From: Struthio camelus | Lineage: Eukaryota > Chordata > Aves > Struthioniformes > Struthionidae | Direction: 5' to 3' | NCBI RefSeq assembly: GCF_040807025.1 | Contig: NC_090942.1 | Location: 200,810,747-200,874,746, forward strand | DNA: 64,000 nucleotides | In this document: positions 1-12,500 of the stretch, in pieces | Numbering within the stretch: position 1 is the stretch's first letter | Layout: each line of letters opens with the position of its first letter | Position numbers and translations under genes: made by a program | Notes under the pieces: model-generated | Databases searched by the model: none | What the model saw: only the letters and a program-made list of their open reading frames with translations | What the model was told of the DNA's origin: nothing

Positions 1-1179
1 TCCGTAAAGCAGATTGGAAGAGACCGTCACTGGCAGGCAGGGAAATAAGACTGTAAAAAGCAGAACGACTTAAGAACTCTTTTGTTCTGGGTCCCTCCCC
101 AGAGGCACCCAGCTCGAGCTGTTACTCTGTCGTACCGTCATTGAATTAAATAATGAATTGTTGCTGTTGTATGCGCGTGAGACTCTGCTCCTCAGAAACC
201 CAGCGTCGAACTGTTTCCACAACAGTTATAGCATGTGGAGGGGAGAGAGAAGGGAAGGGGAAGAGAGACTATTGGAATTAAACTACAAGAAGTTGATAGC
301 AAACCGTAGGGTTTGGAAAAAGTCACCAATGTACAAAATCCAGGAACAGATGACTTCCATGGGTCAACTGAAAGTTGACCTAGCTGGGAACAGCTTGCTG
401 TGGATGCTCTCTGAGAGAGAACTTTATAAAAGACAAAACACAGAGAACGTAGGAACGGCTGAAACACAAAATTCTTGAACACACGTTCTCCATATACGTG
501 TCCCAAGAGAATCCAGCCTGAACTCCAGGTGGAACAGCTGGAGCTGCGAGGGCAGGTATAGGTTGGTGTGAGTGCTTTGGTCTTTAAGGATGGAGATTTT
601 TCTTTCTAGGGTATAGTACTTTTTTTAGATTTGGACCTTTTAGATCTGGCAGAAAAGCAACTACAAGGGAGGTTGTCCTTCGAGAATATCTACAATTTTG
701 CTGAGATCACAGAGCAGAGCCAATAATTCTGACAGTGGGTCCCTACACATTCTCTGGTAATTAATACCAGAGAAGGCTTTGTCCTAATCTCAAGCGTGTG
801 AACTGCACTTACACAAAAGAGCAGAACTAAGAAAAAAAATCAAGATAAATGAGACATGCAGTGGCATATTGTTTTATAACTCAGTTTGACAAAAATCTTG
901 TATAGTAAAGTACTGAAGCTACCACTGAGATTTCAGGAAGAAAAAACACATTACCAATAACTCAGAAAGCACAATACATTATAAATCATTATTTTCTGAC
1001 AACCCAGATACCATAATTGATGCTTGTTCATATTGTAGATACTACAAAAAAAGCAAGCAATTGAGCAGTAGGCAGGAATACTCAGTCTTTTGAAAGATTT
1101 TTTATTTTATTAAGGCTGTCAGCAAAGCCCTGAGATAACAGGGGCGTCCTGGTGCAGCTCAGCGCAGTATTTCTTCATT

Positions 1180-1400
1180 GTTCATTTAGATTATAGTAGC
1201 GCCTAACCTGAGAGCACAGCTCCATTGTGCTAGGCACGGTCCAGACATATAATTAGGAAAAGACCCTACAACAAAGAGATTCAGTCTAAACAGGCAAAAA
1301 GATGAGAGGAAAGCAGGGAGATGAAATGAGTTATTCAAGATCATAGGGTAAGTCAGCGGCAGAATTGCAAGCAGAACTCACGTCTCCTCACTTGCACGCC
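1180..1400 (+). repeat. Ancient CORE/MIR-like SINE remnant
   Basis: The stretch reads through the typical order of the sauropsid CORE-SINE family. There is a 'gtgctaggcacggtccagac' block, then an 'aaagagattcagtctaaaca' block, then the MIR-core-like 'gtaagtcagcggcagaattg' and 'agcagaactcacgtctcctc'. Matching is from memory of the family in turtles, crocodilians and birds. The copy is diverged and therefore old. A RepeatMasker run with a sauropsid library would settle the family name. Confidence 0.7.
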
Positions 1401-4325
1401 ACGAATCGCCCAGTCAACAGAGACACAAAGCATAGGTGCACCTTGGGCCACATGAATCAGGGCTCTTTGGTCTGCTCTACCCCTTCTGCCCTGATACTCC
1501 AGCGTTAAAAAACAGCCACAGGCAGTGACTGGCAGCGAACAGACAACCCTGCTGCAGCACTTCTGCAGCCGTCACCCACGCAACTCACTTTGCAGTTCTC
1601 CTCCCCAAGCTTGCACTCGGCCTGAGCTGTTTGTTGCCTGCTGCCTTTGTGAAGCTTTTGAAATTAATGCTTTAAAGCCTCTAAAAGCAGCTCACAAGGA
1701 AAAAAAATGGCAGTTTTACATTTCTAAAAAGATGTTCCCATTCCACTCACAGCTGAGTTTTGACTGCAGCCTGTGAGCAGAATAGTAAATGGGAGCTTTT
1801 GTTGTATTTTCCCAGGCCAGTTTGTCCAGGTAGTTGAGAGCCACATTTGTCCCTGTTTGGTTTTGGCTGCAGATAGGTCTCTAGGAAGTCACCTCCTTGG
1901 TGGAGGGCAGCCTGTGCATGCATGCATCCAGGAGAGCCAACTCACAGGACTCAGCCCTTCAAGCTGGGCTGAGTCCTTTTGCCCCGCTCTGAGGACAGAG
2001 AAGGTCCAACCTTTCCCCAGGTGCTTACTGCCCTTCTTCTGTCCTTCTCTTATCCTTCACTAGCCAGGTGTCTATATCTATCTGTCTCTACAACGTGCCT
2101 CGCAACTCCAGCCCCAGGCTGGACTCAAGCACCTTTGGCTGGAGTCGTGCCAGTACAAATACACGTTTCTGCGAGCTGAACACAGTCTCCCAGTTTTCTA
2201 GCTGTACCTTAGAGAAGAATTTAGTCTACACTAACAAGACAGTGCACGCTAACTGATTTCAAAGAGATTCATCCCAGAAGTGTCAAACTGATTATACACT
2301 TCTCAAAGGAGTAATCCAGCCTCCAGAGAGCAAAATCAGCTTTCAGGTAAGCAGCTGTGAATCCTGGAAAAATCTGAATTAATACAAAAGCAAGTTAATC
2401 TGAAGTTTCAGGCCTTGGTCACACAGATCACAATGACACCCCAAATCAGACGAAATTTCTACTTTAAACAAAGATTTTCCTATGAGCAGTGAAGTAAATA
2501 GCACTTGGTTCGTCAAGCTTTGCATTGCCTCTTAGTTCCCCCACAATCACCCCCGCCGTCCTTTGTCTCCTTCAACAGACTCCTCACACAGCATCAAAGC
2601 CCCCCGTCACCATGTCCCCTCTGTCTCTCCCGTGTCCTCAATAGGTGCTGTCCAACAGCACCTTTTCCCATCTACATCCTTTCCTTCACTGCAGTACTCC
2701 TTCATCCTTTCCCATCCCCTGCACGTCCCTTCGGCCAGCTGGCTTGGCAAAATGCAGCACGCACTGCACCTGATCTGATAATATGTATGTGGCAACTGGG
2801 CAGCCCATACACGTGCACCACCTGGTCAACTGGCTGAACTCTTTTGCCTGAAGGAACCATAAATTTAAGGGTGTCTCCTCTATTTAATAACTGATTTTCA
2901 CAAAGCTTGTAGGAATATATAAATATATCCAGTTAATATAAATATGCGGTATCTCTGAGCACACTATCTCTCTGCCAAATTGGGCTGAAGCGTCAACGAG
3001 AATGAAACTGTACTGAGAGACTGTGCAGAAAGACTGATGGACATGCAGACAAAATGACCACATGAGCTTTTTTCTTTAGGAAAGCATGAAAAAAAAGGGT
3101 AAAATCTGTGTTTGCCCTGATGAATTCCTATTAGATTTAATTAAATTCTATTTTCAAATCTCAGTTCTTTATTTTGCATTAGAATAAGGCACAAAACCAC
3201 TGTACTCTTATGGATTAATTTTGAAGAAAAGATTGGCAGAAGATAGGCTATTCTGTATAGACATATGAGAAATCCTACTGAACATTTTTAATTGAATAGT
3301 TTTCAGAAAGATTTAAAATGTTTCCTAATCTTTGCATTTCAAGAAGCTGAATGAGAACTTCTTGGTGGAGCTATCCATGGAGAGCATTTTGTAGTTTGTG
3401 CTTCTTTACTGAACTGGGGGGAAAAAGTCGAAGAACTAGTATCATGTGCTATACACTAAAAAATGTTGAAGGGAGATGATCATGACTGTTAAGGGTGTTT
3501 GGCTCCGATCATCTTTAGTGGTGGATGAAAAAGAAAACAAGATCACCTTGGGAAAAAATACCTACAAAGCAGTCTGATTGTAATGCTTCCAATGAAACAC
3601 TGCTCTTGGCAAGTTACTTTGCAGAAAGAAAAAAAGAAAGCACCTCCTCTGTCCCTAACGCATATTTTTTTTACATTTACAAATTATTTTTGACTTAGCC
3701 AAGCAGGGAGCTTACTTTCAACCCTCAATTTGAAAATCATAGAGGCTTTATAAAGTCTTCCACCTGCATCTCTTTTTTGCATCACAGTTCTTTATCCTCT
3801 AAAGGATGAAAACCCTGGCATATAAAAACTTTGTTAAGCTGTCACTATCAATGGAGTAAGAAAAAATAATGCTTGACAAAGAAGAAACAAATTGCATCTT
3901 CGAATAAGTTTCCTTCATGCTCTTGTTAAAAGCTATAACCTCTGATGTTAACAAAATTTAACCCATTCTGACCCTTGCGGTGGCCCTTAACCTTTTCTTT
4001 ATTCTGCTTCCTGTGGTTGCTGAAGAAAACTGGCCGGGCCATTGGGAAAGCCTTCTCTGTGGCACACAAAGGCTCGGCCGGGCTGCGAGGCTGTCGGGAG
4101 GGACAGAATAGACGGGGAGGTCAGCACCTGTGCTGAGAAGCAGGTGACAGGGAACTGCCGGGACCATTCGAGGGCAAGTTGTAATAGTTTCTACCCTTTA
4201 AATATCTCACTGTAGTTTCGGGTATTCAAGGCAGCGAAGTTCACGTTTTCTTTGTGAATGCAGACTTTAAACAAATTAATCTATTGCTGTTCAACTGACT
4301 GTAAAATTAGTAGATTTACTGTTGC

Positions 4326-4377
4326 AAAAAAAAAAAAAAAAAGAGAGAGAGAGAGAGAGCGAGAGAGAGAGCGAGAG
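4326..4377 (+). repeat. Poly-A plus (GA)n microsatellite
   Basis: Seventeen A residues (4326-4342) are followed by a GA dinucleotide run interrupted by C at two places, up to about 4377. This is a purine-only strand tract, probably length-polymorphic. Confidence 0.9.
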
Positions 4378-5344
4378 CTTTCACTTCCACTTTAATAAGG
4401 TCACGGATGTGTCCTAGGCTGCCAACAAAAGCAGCTTTTAAAATCTTCGCAGCTGAACCCAGCAACTTGCAAAGGCTGCAGAACAATGTCTTGGATGTAC
4501 AGTGGAAACTCCTCTCCCTACAGTCAAGATGTAAAACTAGACTTTCAAAAAACTTTCTACACTGGGAAGTTTTAACTTTAATTGTAACTCACCGCAGGGA
4601 CCCACAGCCTTGCTTTATGATTAACATTTTAATATATTCAGTTTGCCTTGCTTTTCAGGGAGCAAAATCAGTTCTTTGCTGGGATTCAGTAAATCAGTCT
4701 ACGCAACGTAAAGGCAGAGCGTGCATCCTCAAAAGATTTGTTTTAATTCATACAACAGAGGCCGATTTCAGAAACCGAACAAAGGTTGGGCCATTTCAGC
4801 TGGATTCTTGCATTCTGTGCAGGGGCTCAGTTAGCAGTGATTGTTTAGCACCCAATAGAGTTACCGGTTTTGCTCTCATTTTTTGCTGCCACTTGTCAAA
4901 ATAAAAATAGAGAAATGTGCGCATTAAGCAACTTTCAAAAGGTGGCGTTTGAAAAAGGAGTAAACAAGCTACTGCAGAATCCAGGAACCTGCACCCACTA
5001 CCTACCCCAGACTTCTGTATCCTTCAAATATCTGTTTGCTCTGAAGCTTTCTGTGACATATGGCAGCGCTCAGCTCAGCACAAGAGAGTTTTTCATCTCA
5101 GTAATCTGAGAAAGTCTTTTATAAACACCAACAGGAAAATGAATACTAAGGAGCACACGGGGCAGCCACAGTCCCCCTCTGAATCGGGGGACTGCACGAC
5201 CGCGTGGTCCTGGTTATAGCGTGGCAGGAAAGCGGAGGCAAAATACACCAGTTGGTGCTACAGAGCAGGGGCAATGGCAGAAGAGCTTCTCTCCAAGGCT
5301 TCCCCAAAGCTCCCCTGCCCAAATGGCCTCCAAAGGAAGGAACT

Positions 5345-5415
5345 ATACAGTCTTACAGGTGAGGAAAACAGAGGTGCACAGGGTAAGCAGGTCCTCCACA
5401 CAGTAGCTGTGCAGG
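5345..5415 (+). repeat. MIR-core-like SINE fragment
   Basis: The segment reads 'cttacaggtgaggaaaacag' followed by 'aggtgcacagggtaagcagg', which resembles the MIR/CORE-SINE core (gaggaaactgaggcacagag, then a ttaagtgacttgcc-like stretch). It is short and diverged. The assignment rests on similarity recalled from the family. Confidence 0.45.
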
Positions 5416-6944
5416 AGACTAAACACGGATTTAGTAGTATGACTTTGGAGCGATTGCTGTCCCACCTGCCAGCATTGGCCCATGACCAAGACTCCCTGGT
5501 GTTGCATAAAACCAACAATGTCAACAGTAAATTCCCGATAATCTTATTTGGCACTTGAAATTTCTGGACTAAATATTAAGAACTAGAGCTCCAGTTCAGA
5601 AAGGAGCAGGATGTTTGCTGTGGGACAAACAGAGACCCTCCTCCACCCAGAGCCACCAGGCACAAGCTCCTTGCAGATGGCTTTTCAACAGTTCACTTCT
5701 TCCTCCCATAAAAAGAATGATGGAGTTTCAAAGGAAGCAGATACCAGAGCCTCGGGGCTCCAGGTGAGCCCTTTATCATCCAGCGAGGGGCATTCCCACC
5801 TCTACTAAACAGCTGGCTGCCTGCAGAACAGAGCAGCGGGTCAGCAGGAGATCCACCCAAAACACCCTTCACCCAGCACAGAGGACTGGAACCAGTTTCC
5901 AGCATCCGCAGGGGACAATCACACCCTCGGTCCCCCAGAAATGGGGTACAAATGTGGAGGAAGCCTCCACAAGCAAACATGGAGATCTCTCTTTCCACCA
6001 CCCTTTCTCCTTCTCATATATCCACACTTTAAAGTCTTTGTGAAACGAATTATCTACCGTTTGGCGTGGGGCCTGGCAGAATAGGCCTTGAGGTGGCATA
6101 AAAAATTATAAAGTGAAAACAGCGACTTTGCTAACCAGCTTGTGAAGCTGTGTCAAATGAAAAAGAAGTCAGATACAGATTTAGGAAGAAAAGAACAAAC
6201 AAATGACTGAGAATACTGTCGAGGTGGGCTGGACTGGCAGAGGATGATGTGCATCAGACAAAATAGAAGGGATAAAGCTATCATTAAATACATTTATTAC
6301 AGTAGCGTCGTTTAAGTAATTAAGGTTGGACTCCCCCCGTGACAGGCACGGCAGAGAAACACAACCCCTAGACAATCGCAGTGTACAGACAAGAGACAAG
6401 GATGAGGAAAAGGAGCACAACGAATCCCCAGAAAGATCGAGTTAATTGGGAACTAACAGCATGGGAAGGCTGCACTATTTCTTGGCACACTACATTTAAT
6501 GAGAAAGGTACCAAGTAAAACAAGCTTAAAGTTTAAACTTAACGGAATTAAATAAAGGGTAGAGAGAAGGAATACAAGTTCTGCTTTCACGCAGGTAGTT
6601 TTTATCACAGCAAAGAGGATCGTTAGCTTTATTGCTCCCACTAACACCACCGAAAATTGTCTGTCTTACAGGTAAGACAAGAGAGGTTCTCAGAGCGGCA
6701 ATGGTAACCGACCGCAAGCTACGCCTTCAAAAAGCTCCGCTCTAACACAGACCGCAGATTCTTAGGCTGACAATAAAATCTTTCCAGGATTCACCTCTGC
6801 CAAAACTTTTCTTCCTGGTTATTCAAATTCCACACTTGATTTCCAGACCACGAAGAAAGCTGTAACAAATATTTTTGTCTCTCCCTTTTCTTATGATGGA
6901 ATATCAACAACGGGATCCTAGCAGAATTTCAGTAATTTGTGTGT

Positions 6945-7075
6945 TAAGAGCATCAAGCGGAGATCCCGTTATGTTAGGCACTCCACTGATGTACTAGAAG
7001 GCCATCCCTGTTCCCAGGGAGCTTCAAACTGTAAAAGCATAAAGCCTGAGGGAACTGAACAAAAGGGCAGGATGG
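6945..7075 (+). repeat. Fragment of the same ancient SINE family as at 1.2 kb
   Basis: 'gttaggcactccactgatgt' and 'ttcccagggagcttcaaact' with a following 'gtaaaagcataaa' line up with the 'gtgctaggcacggtcc' and 'caaagagattcagtctaaa' blocks of the copy at 1180-1400. The degree of divergence is similar. Confidence 0.45.
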
Positions 7076-7919
7076 AAAAAAAAAAAAACCCAGGCTCTAT
7101 TTGCATAGACCAGGTGAGCCTACAGTTCTCAGCCAGGCTGTAAACACAATTCGCCATCTACTTGGCTAATCCTATTAATGGCAGTTTTCCATATTGATTC
7201 CTGCAGGCAAGGAGAGAGTGAGGTGATATGAATGAATTTCAGATCGCGAACTGATTTAGCCAAGGTTTCTGGTTTTGCACAGAACTACCGTATTACAGCT
7301 TCTCTGAAGAGGAGTAACACACGGAAATGACTGGCTGACTTTTTTGCCTGTGTGTACCAAAGTGACTATACCAGAACGACCTGCATGTGGAATCAAACTG
7401 TTCTCCGAACAGAGTTATGGGCAGAAAGCTTTCAGACTAAAAAGAGGCAGCTCAGACCTATGTGACGTTTCCTCTTCCTGGGCGGGAAGGAGGAGGGAGG
7501 AAGAGGCGTCACTTAGTTGTGGGCCAAAGCAAATAAACTAAAAAAGTTCTGGATTTTTGTTTGTTTGTTTTTGGGTAAAGTAGAAAGGACAACGGACCAG
7601 GCCTCCCTCCTAGCTGCTTTCCAAGGACTCATTTCGCACCAACAGAGCGCGGTTCCCAGCTCCAGCCAGGCAGCAGCCCTCAAGAAACGCAAGCAACGCA
7701 GGTCCTGGAGGGACACGTGCGGCCCCACCACCGCCACAAGAGGACAAGAGCAGACTCTCAGGCTACTGCGTGTTTTACTCAGGGCCCGGGGACCTCGGGT
7801 CTGCACGAGCGTATCGGCTTCCACTTCCAAAAGCCGTGTTTTCTCCCTCCAAACCGGAAGACGGATCCTGACAACCTAAAGCAGAGCAGCCTAGCAGACA
7901 ACGTAACAAATCCAAATTC

Positions 7920-8645
7920 TGCTAGCGGACACACACACCAAGCTTTCCGACTGACTCACGTAGCCACACACACTACTGACCCCTACAGACACATCCTTAC
8001 CATGCCACACGCACAACGTGCACGCACACACACGCTGCACCACTGACACGGCTCGCAACCGCAAACACCCCCCTGGCTCCGCCACAGCCCTCCTGGCACG
8101 CACCGCTAGCGCACACACCCCTCAACTCACAGCCGCACCGGCAGGCGCACAGCCTCACAGCTGGAGGCACAGTGTGGTGTACTGCCAGCCGCGTGAGACA
8201 GGCGCTTGGGCACATGCTCGCGACAGGCGTGTGCAACAGCCAGCACACGGGCACCCAAGGAAGAGAATATGCGTAAAGGCACGACTCCAGGCTGGCACAC
8301 CCGGAAAAACACCACGACCAAACACGCGCAGAGCAGTGCACGCTACAAGGACAAGTACACGCATCCACAACGGGACAGAAAACTCAACGCTCCTGCAAAC
8401 TGCCATCCTCACGTGCAGAAATGCATACACAGATAGGGTGCACACAGCACAGATGCAAGCAGAAACAGGCATATGAGCAGACGGGCATGCAGACACACAC
8501 ACACGTGCAGACAGAGATGCACAGCCACACAGTATACGCACGCACACACATGCGCACACGCAGTCGCCTGGAGGTAATGACTCACAGGCAGGAACGGGTG
8601 TGCACAGACACACCTGCACGGAGCTGTGAGCACATCCGCACACCT
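7920..8645 (+). repeat. Degenerate C/A-rich tandem sequence, left edge of the repeat domain
   Basis: The plus strand becomes strongly C+A biased with interspersed (CA)n, CACG and GCACAC words and scattered G. No clean period could be seen by eye. It grades into the better ordered array that follows. It looks like the decayed edge of a minisatellite domain. Confidence 0.7.
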
Positions 8646-8689
8646 TGAGAAACCCATGCGCCCACAAACACATGGACGCACGGATCACA

Positions 8690-8895
8690 CACACACACAA
8701 GGATACACATGCACCAGGATACACATACCACACACACAGGGATACACATGCACCAGGATACACACATACACAGCGCTACACACACCCCGGAAGACACACA
8801 AAAACGCACACACTGGGATACACACGCACACATACTGGGATACACATGCACCACGATACACACACAGGGATACACACGCAGCAGGATAGACTCAC

Positions 8896-8931
<36 letters not shown>

Positions 8932-9130
8932 GGATACAACACATGCACCTGGATAGAGACAGACAGCGATACACACACACTGGAATACACACACATACAG
9001 GGATACACATGCACCACGATACACACGCACCAGGGCAGACACACCAGGACCAGGACAGACACACACACACACACAGGGATACACATGCACCGGGATACAC
9101 ACGCGCACACACGCACACACACAGAGGGAT
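8690..9130 (+). repeat. Minisatellite with 'gatacacatgcacca' core
   Basis: Tandem units are built around 'ggatacacatgcaccaggat' and 'gggatacacatgcaccacga', separated by (CA)n of variable length. The core recurs about every 20-40 bases from 8700 to 9110 (for example near 8700, 8740, 8840, 9000 and 9080). The monomer differs from that of the array at 9.6-13.1 kb. It contains a pure (CA) stretch near 8900-8928. The minus strand is G/T-rich and gives long Cys/Val frames that are artefacts. Confidence 0.85.
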
Positions 9131-9171
9131 GCAGGCGCACGCGCAGATGCTGGCAGAGGCGCACCCGCAGC

Positions 9172-9262
9172 GGGGGGGGGGAGGAGGAAGAGGAGGAGGA
9201 GGAAGGCGAGCAGGAGGAGGAAGGGGAGGGGCAGGAGGAGGAGGAGGAGGAGGAAGGGGAGG
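9172..9262 (+). repeat. Polypurine GGA/GAG tract upstream of the putative first exon
   Basis: A run of ten G (9172-9181) is followed by about 80 bases of nearly pure purine, mostly GGA, GAGGAGGA and GGGGA words with only three interrupting C. Such tracts can form triplex (H-DNA) or G-quadruplex structures and often sit just upstream of CpG-island promoters. Here it lies directly between the CA-rich minisatellite and the CpG island. Confidence 0.85.
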
Positions 9263-9580
9263 TGGCGGAGGCAGCGGAGGCTCCGCCTTTGCGGGCGCCC
9301 GGGCCGCTCGCTCGGCTGCTCCGGCGCCGCTGGGGCCCTGGCTCAGCCCGGCCGGTGGCGGCCGAGCCGGCAGGTAAGAGCGGCCCCGCGCCGCCGCCTC
9401 GGGCCGGGCCCGCCCGGGCGGGCAGCGGCAGCGGCAGCGGCAGCGGGAGGGGGCGGGCGGGGCGGCGGGCGGGCGGGCCGGGCCCGGGGCGGCCGCGGAG
9501 GCCCAAACGGGCCGCGCTCAGGGGGGCGCCGCCAGGCGCGGGGCCGCCTGTGCTCACGGGGGCACACCGGACCCACAGCA
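9263..9580 (+). promoter_or_regulatory. CpG island, probable MTIF3 promoter
   Basis: The segment is very GC-rich with dense CpG (ggcggccgagccgg, ggccgcgg, gggcggg and similar). It carries GGGCGGG SP1-type boxes near 9450-9480 and no TATA box. It is the only dense island on the left side of MTIF3, and MTIF3 coding begins in an exon with an acceptor directly before its ATG, so an upstream non-coding exon is required. The island contains a good splice donor. Assignment to MTIF3 is inference from order and strand. Confidence 0.6.
9280..9373 (+). other. MTIF3: Putative non-coding first exon of MTIF3 (start uncertain)
   Basis: Inside the CpG island the sequence 'gagccggcag|gtaagagcgg' gives a near-consensus donor at 9373/9374. 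The 5' limit cannot be read; 9280 is a guess at the left of the non-purine GC-rich block. If correct, it splices to the acceptor at 16679-16680, ten bases before the MTIF3 ATG, and the 90-bp minisatellite lies in intron 1. It could instead belong to a separate lncRNA. Confidence 0.45.
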
Positions 9581-12500
9581 GGTCACGCAGTGTCGGGAGT
9601 CACCCCGCCCGCGGTTACACACAGCCACGCACGCGCACGCACTCCAGGTCGCACAGCCGCACGCAGGGTCACACACGCTCACCCCCTGCCACACACGCAC
9701 ACACCGTCACCCCCACCACGCACGCACACATGCCCCAGGTCGCACAGGCGCACGCAGGGTCACACACGCTCACCCCCTCCTGCCACGCACGCACACACAC
9801 ACCGTCACCCCCACCACGCACACACACATGCCCCAGGTCGCACAGGCGCACGCAGGGTCACACACGCTCACCCCCTGCCACACACGCACACACCGTCACC
9901 CCCACCACGCACACACACACGCCCAGGTCGCACAGCCGCACGCAGGGTCACACACACTCACCCCCTGCCACACACGCACACACACACCGTCACCCCCACC
10001 ACGCACGCGCACGCACTCCAGGTCGCACAGCCGCACGCAGGGTCACACACACTCACCCCCTGCCACACACGCACACACCGTCACCCCCACCACGCACACA
10101 CACACGCCCCAGGTCGCACAGCCGCACGCAGGGTCACACACGCTCACCCCCTGCCACACACGCACACACCGTCACCCCCACCACGCACGCACACACGCCC
10201 AGGTCGCACAGCCGCACGCAGGGTCACACACGCTCACCCCCTGCCACACACGCACACACCGTCACCCCCACCACGCACGCACACACGCCCAGGTCGCACA
10301 GCCGCACGCAGGGTCACACACGCTCACCCCCTGCCACACACGCACACACACACCGTCACCCCCACCACGCACGCACACACGCCCCGGGTCGCACAGGCGC
10401 ACGCAGGGTCACACACGCTCACCCCCTGCCACACACGCACACACACACCGTCACCCCCACCACGCACGCACACACGCCCAGGTCGCACAGCCGCACGCAG
10501 GGTCACACACGCTCACCCCCTGCCACACACGCACACACCGTCACCCCCACCACGCACACACACATGCCCCAGGTCGCACAGCCGCACGCAGGGTCACACA
10601 CGCTCACCCCCTGCCACACACGCACACACCGTCACCCCCACCATGCACACACACACGCCCCAGGTCGCACAGCCGCACGCAGGGTCACACACGCTCACCC
10701 CCTGCCACACACGCACACACACACCGTCACCCCCACCACGCACGCACACACACCCCGGGTCGCACAGCCGCACGCAGGGTCACACACGCTCACCCCCTGC
10801 CACACACACACACCGTCACCCCCACCACGCACGCACACACGCCCAGGTCGCACAGCCGCACGCAGGGTCACACACGCTCACCCCCTGCCACACACGCACA
10901 CACACACCGTCACCCCCACCACGCACGCACACACGCCCCGGGTCGCACAGGCGCACGCAGGGTCACACACGCTCACCCCCTGCCACACACGCACACACAC
11001 ACCGTCACCCCCACCACGCACGCACACATGCCTCAGGTCGCACAGCCGCACGCAGGGTCACACACACTCACCCCCTGCCACACACGCACACACACACGCC
11101 CAGGTCGCACAGCCGCACGCAGGGTCACACACACTCACCCCCTGCCACACACGCACACACACACCGTCACCCCCACCACGCACGCGCACGCACTCCAGGT
11201 CGCACAGCCGCACGCAGGGTCACACACACTCACCCCCTGCCACACACGCACACACCGTCACCCCCACCACGCACACACACACGCCCCAGGTCGCACAGCC
11301 GCACGCAGGGTCACACACGCTCACCCCCTGCCACACACGCACACACCGTCACCCCCACCACGCACGCACACACGCCCAGGTCGCACAGCCGCACGCAGGG
11401 TCACACACGCTCACCCCCTGCCACACACGCACACACCGTCACCCCCACCACGCACGCACACACGCCCAGGTCGCACAGCCGCACGCAGGGTCACACACGC
11501 TCACCCCCTGCCACACACGCACACACCGTCACCCCCACCACGCACGCACACACGCCCAGGTCGCACAGCCGCACGCAGGGTCACACACGCTCACCCCCTG
11601 CCACACACGCACACACACACCGTCACCCCCACCACGCACGCACACACGCCCCGGGTCGCACAGGCGCACGCAGGGTCACACACGCTCACCCCCTGCCACA
11701 CACGCACACACACACCGTCACCCCCACCACGCACGCACACACGCCCAGGTCGCACAGCCGCACGCAGGGTCACACACGCTCACCCCCTGCCACACACGCA
11801 CACACCGTCACCCCCACCACGCACACACACATGCCCCAGGTCGCACAGCCGCACGCAGGGTCACACACGCTCACCCCCTGCCACACACGCACACACCGTC
11901 ACCCCCACCATGCACACACACACGCCCCAGGTCGCACAGCCGCACGCAGGGTCACACACGCTCACCCCCTGCCACACACGCACACACACACCGTCACCCC
12001 CACCACGCACGCACACACACCCCGGGTCGCACAGCCGCACGCAGGGTCACACACGCTCACCCCCTGCCACACACACACACCGTCACCCCCACCACGCACG
12101 CACACACGCCCAGGTCGCACAGCCGCACGCAGGGTCACACACGCTCACCCCCTGCCACACACGCACACACACACCGTCACCCCCACCACGCACGCACACA
12201 CGCCCCGGGTCGCACAGCCGCACGCAGGGTCACACACGCTCACCCCCTGCCACACACGCACACACACACCGTCACCCCCACCACGCACGCACACACGCCC
12301 AGGTCGCACAGGCGCACGCAGGGTCACACACGCTCACCCCCTGCCACACACGCACACACCGTCACCCCCACCACGCACACACACATGCCCCAGGTCGCAC
12401 AGCCGCACGCAGGGTCACACACGCTCACCCCCTGCCACACACGCACACACCGTCACCCCCACCATGCACACACACACGCCCCAGGTCGCACAGCCGCACG

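Larger units (their letters stand above)
1..7920. other. Gene-free stretch left of the CA-rich domain
   Basis: No exon of a recognisable protein family was found on either strand. Open frames are short (the longest is 165 residues at 4407-4904), composition is ordinary and no family motif is visible. Vertebrate synteny would place LNX2 further upstream of MTIF3 on this strand, but none of its RING or PDZ domains was recognised here, so the gene probably ends left of the window. Contents seen: SINE remnants near 1.2, 5.4 and 7.0 kb, a poly-A/GA microsatellite at 4.33 kb and AT-rich sequence at 2.9-3.9 kb. Long 3' UTRs or lncRNA exons cannot be excluded by eye. Confidence 0.6.

Noticed and set aside
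1-7920. LNX2 exons expected from synteny
   Set aside because: No RING or PDZ signature was recognised in any frame; the gene is probably outside the window.
8155-9557. Cys/Val-rich minus-strand frames (202, 178, 221 residues) resembling cysteine-rich proteins
   Set aside because: They are reverse-strand readings of CA-rich repeats (TGTG gives Cys/Val) with no splice or family support.
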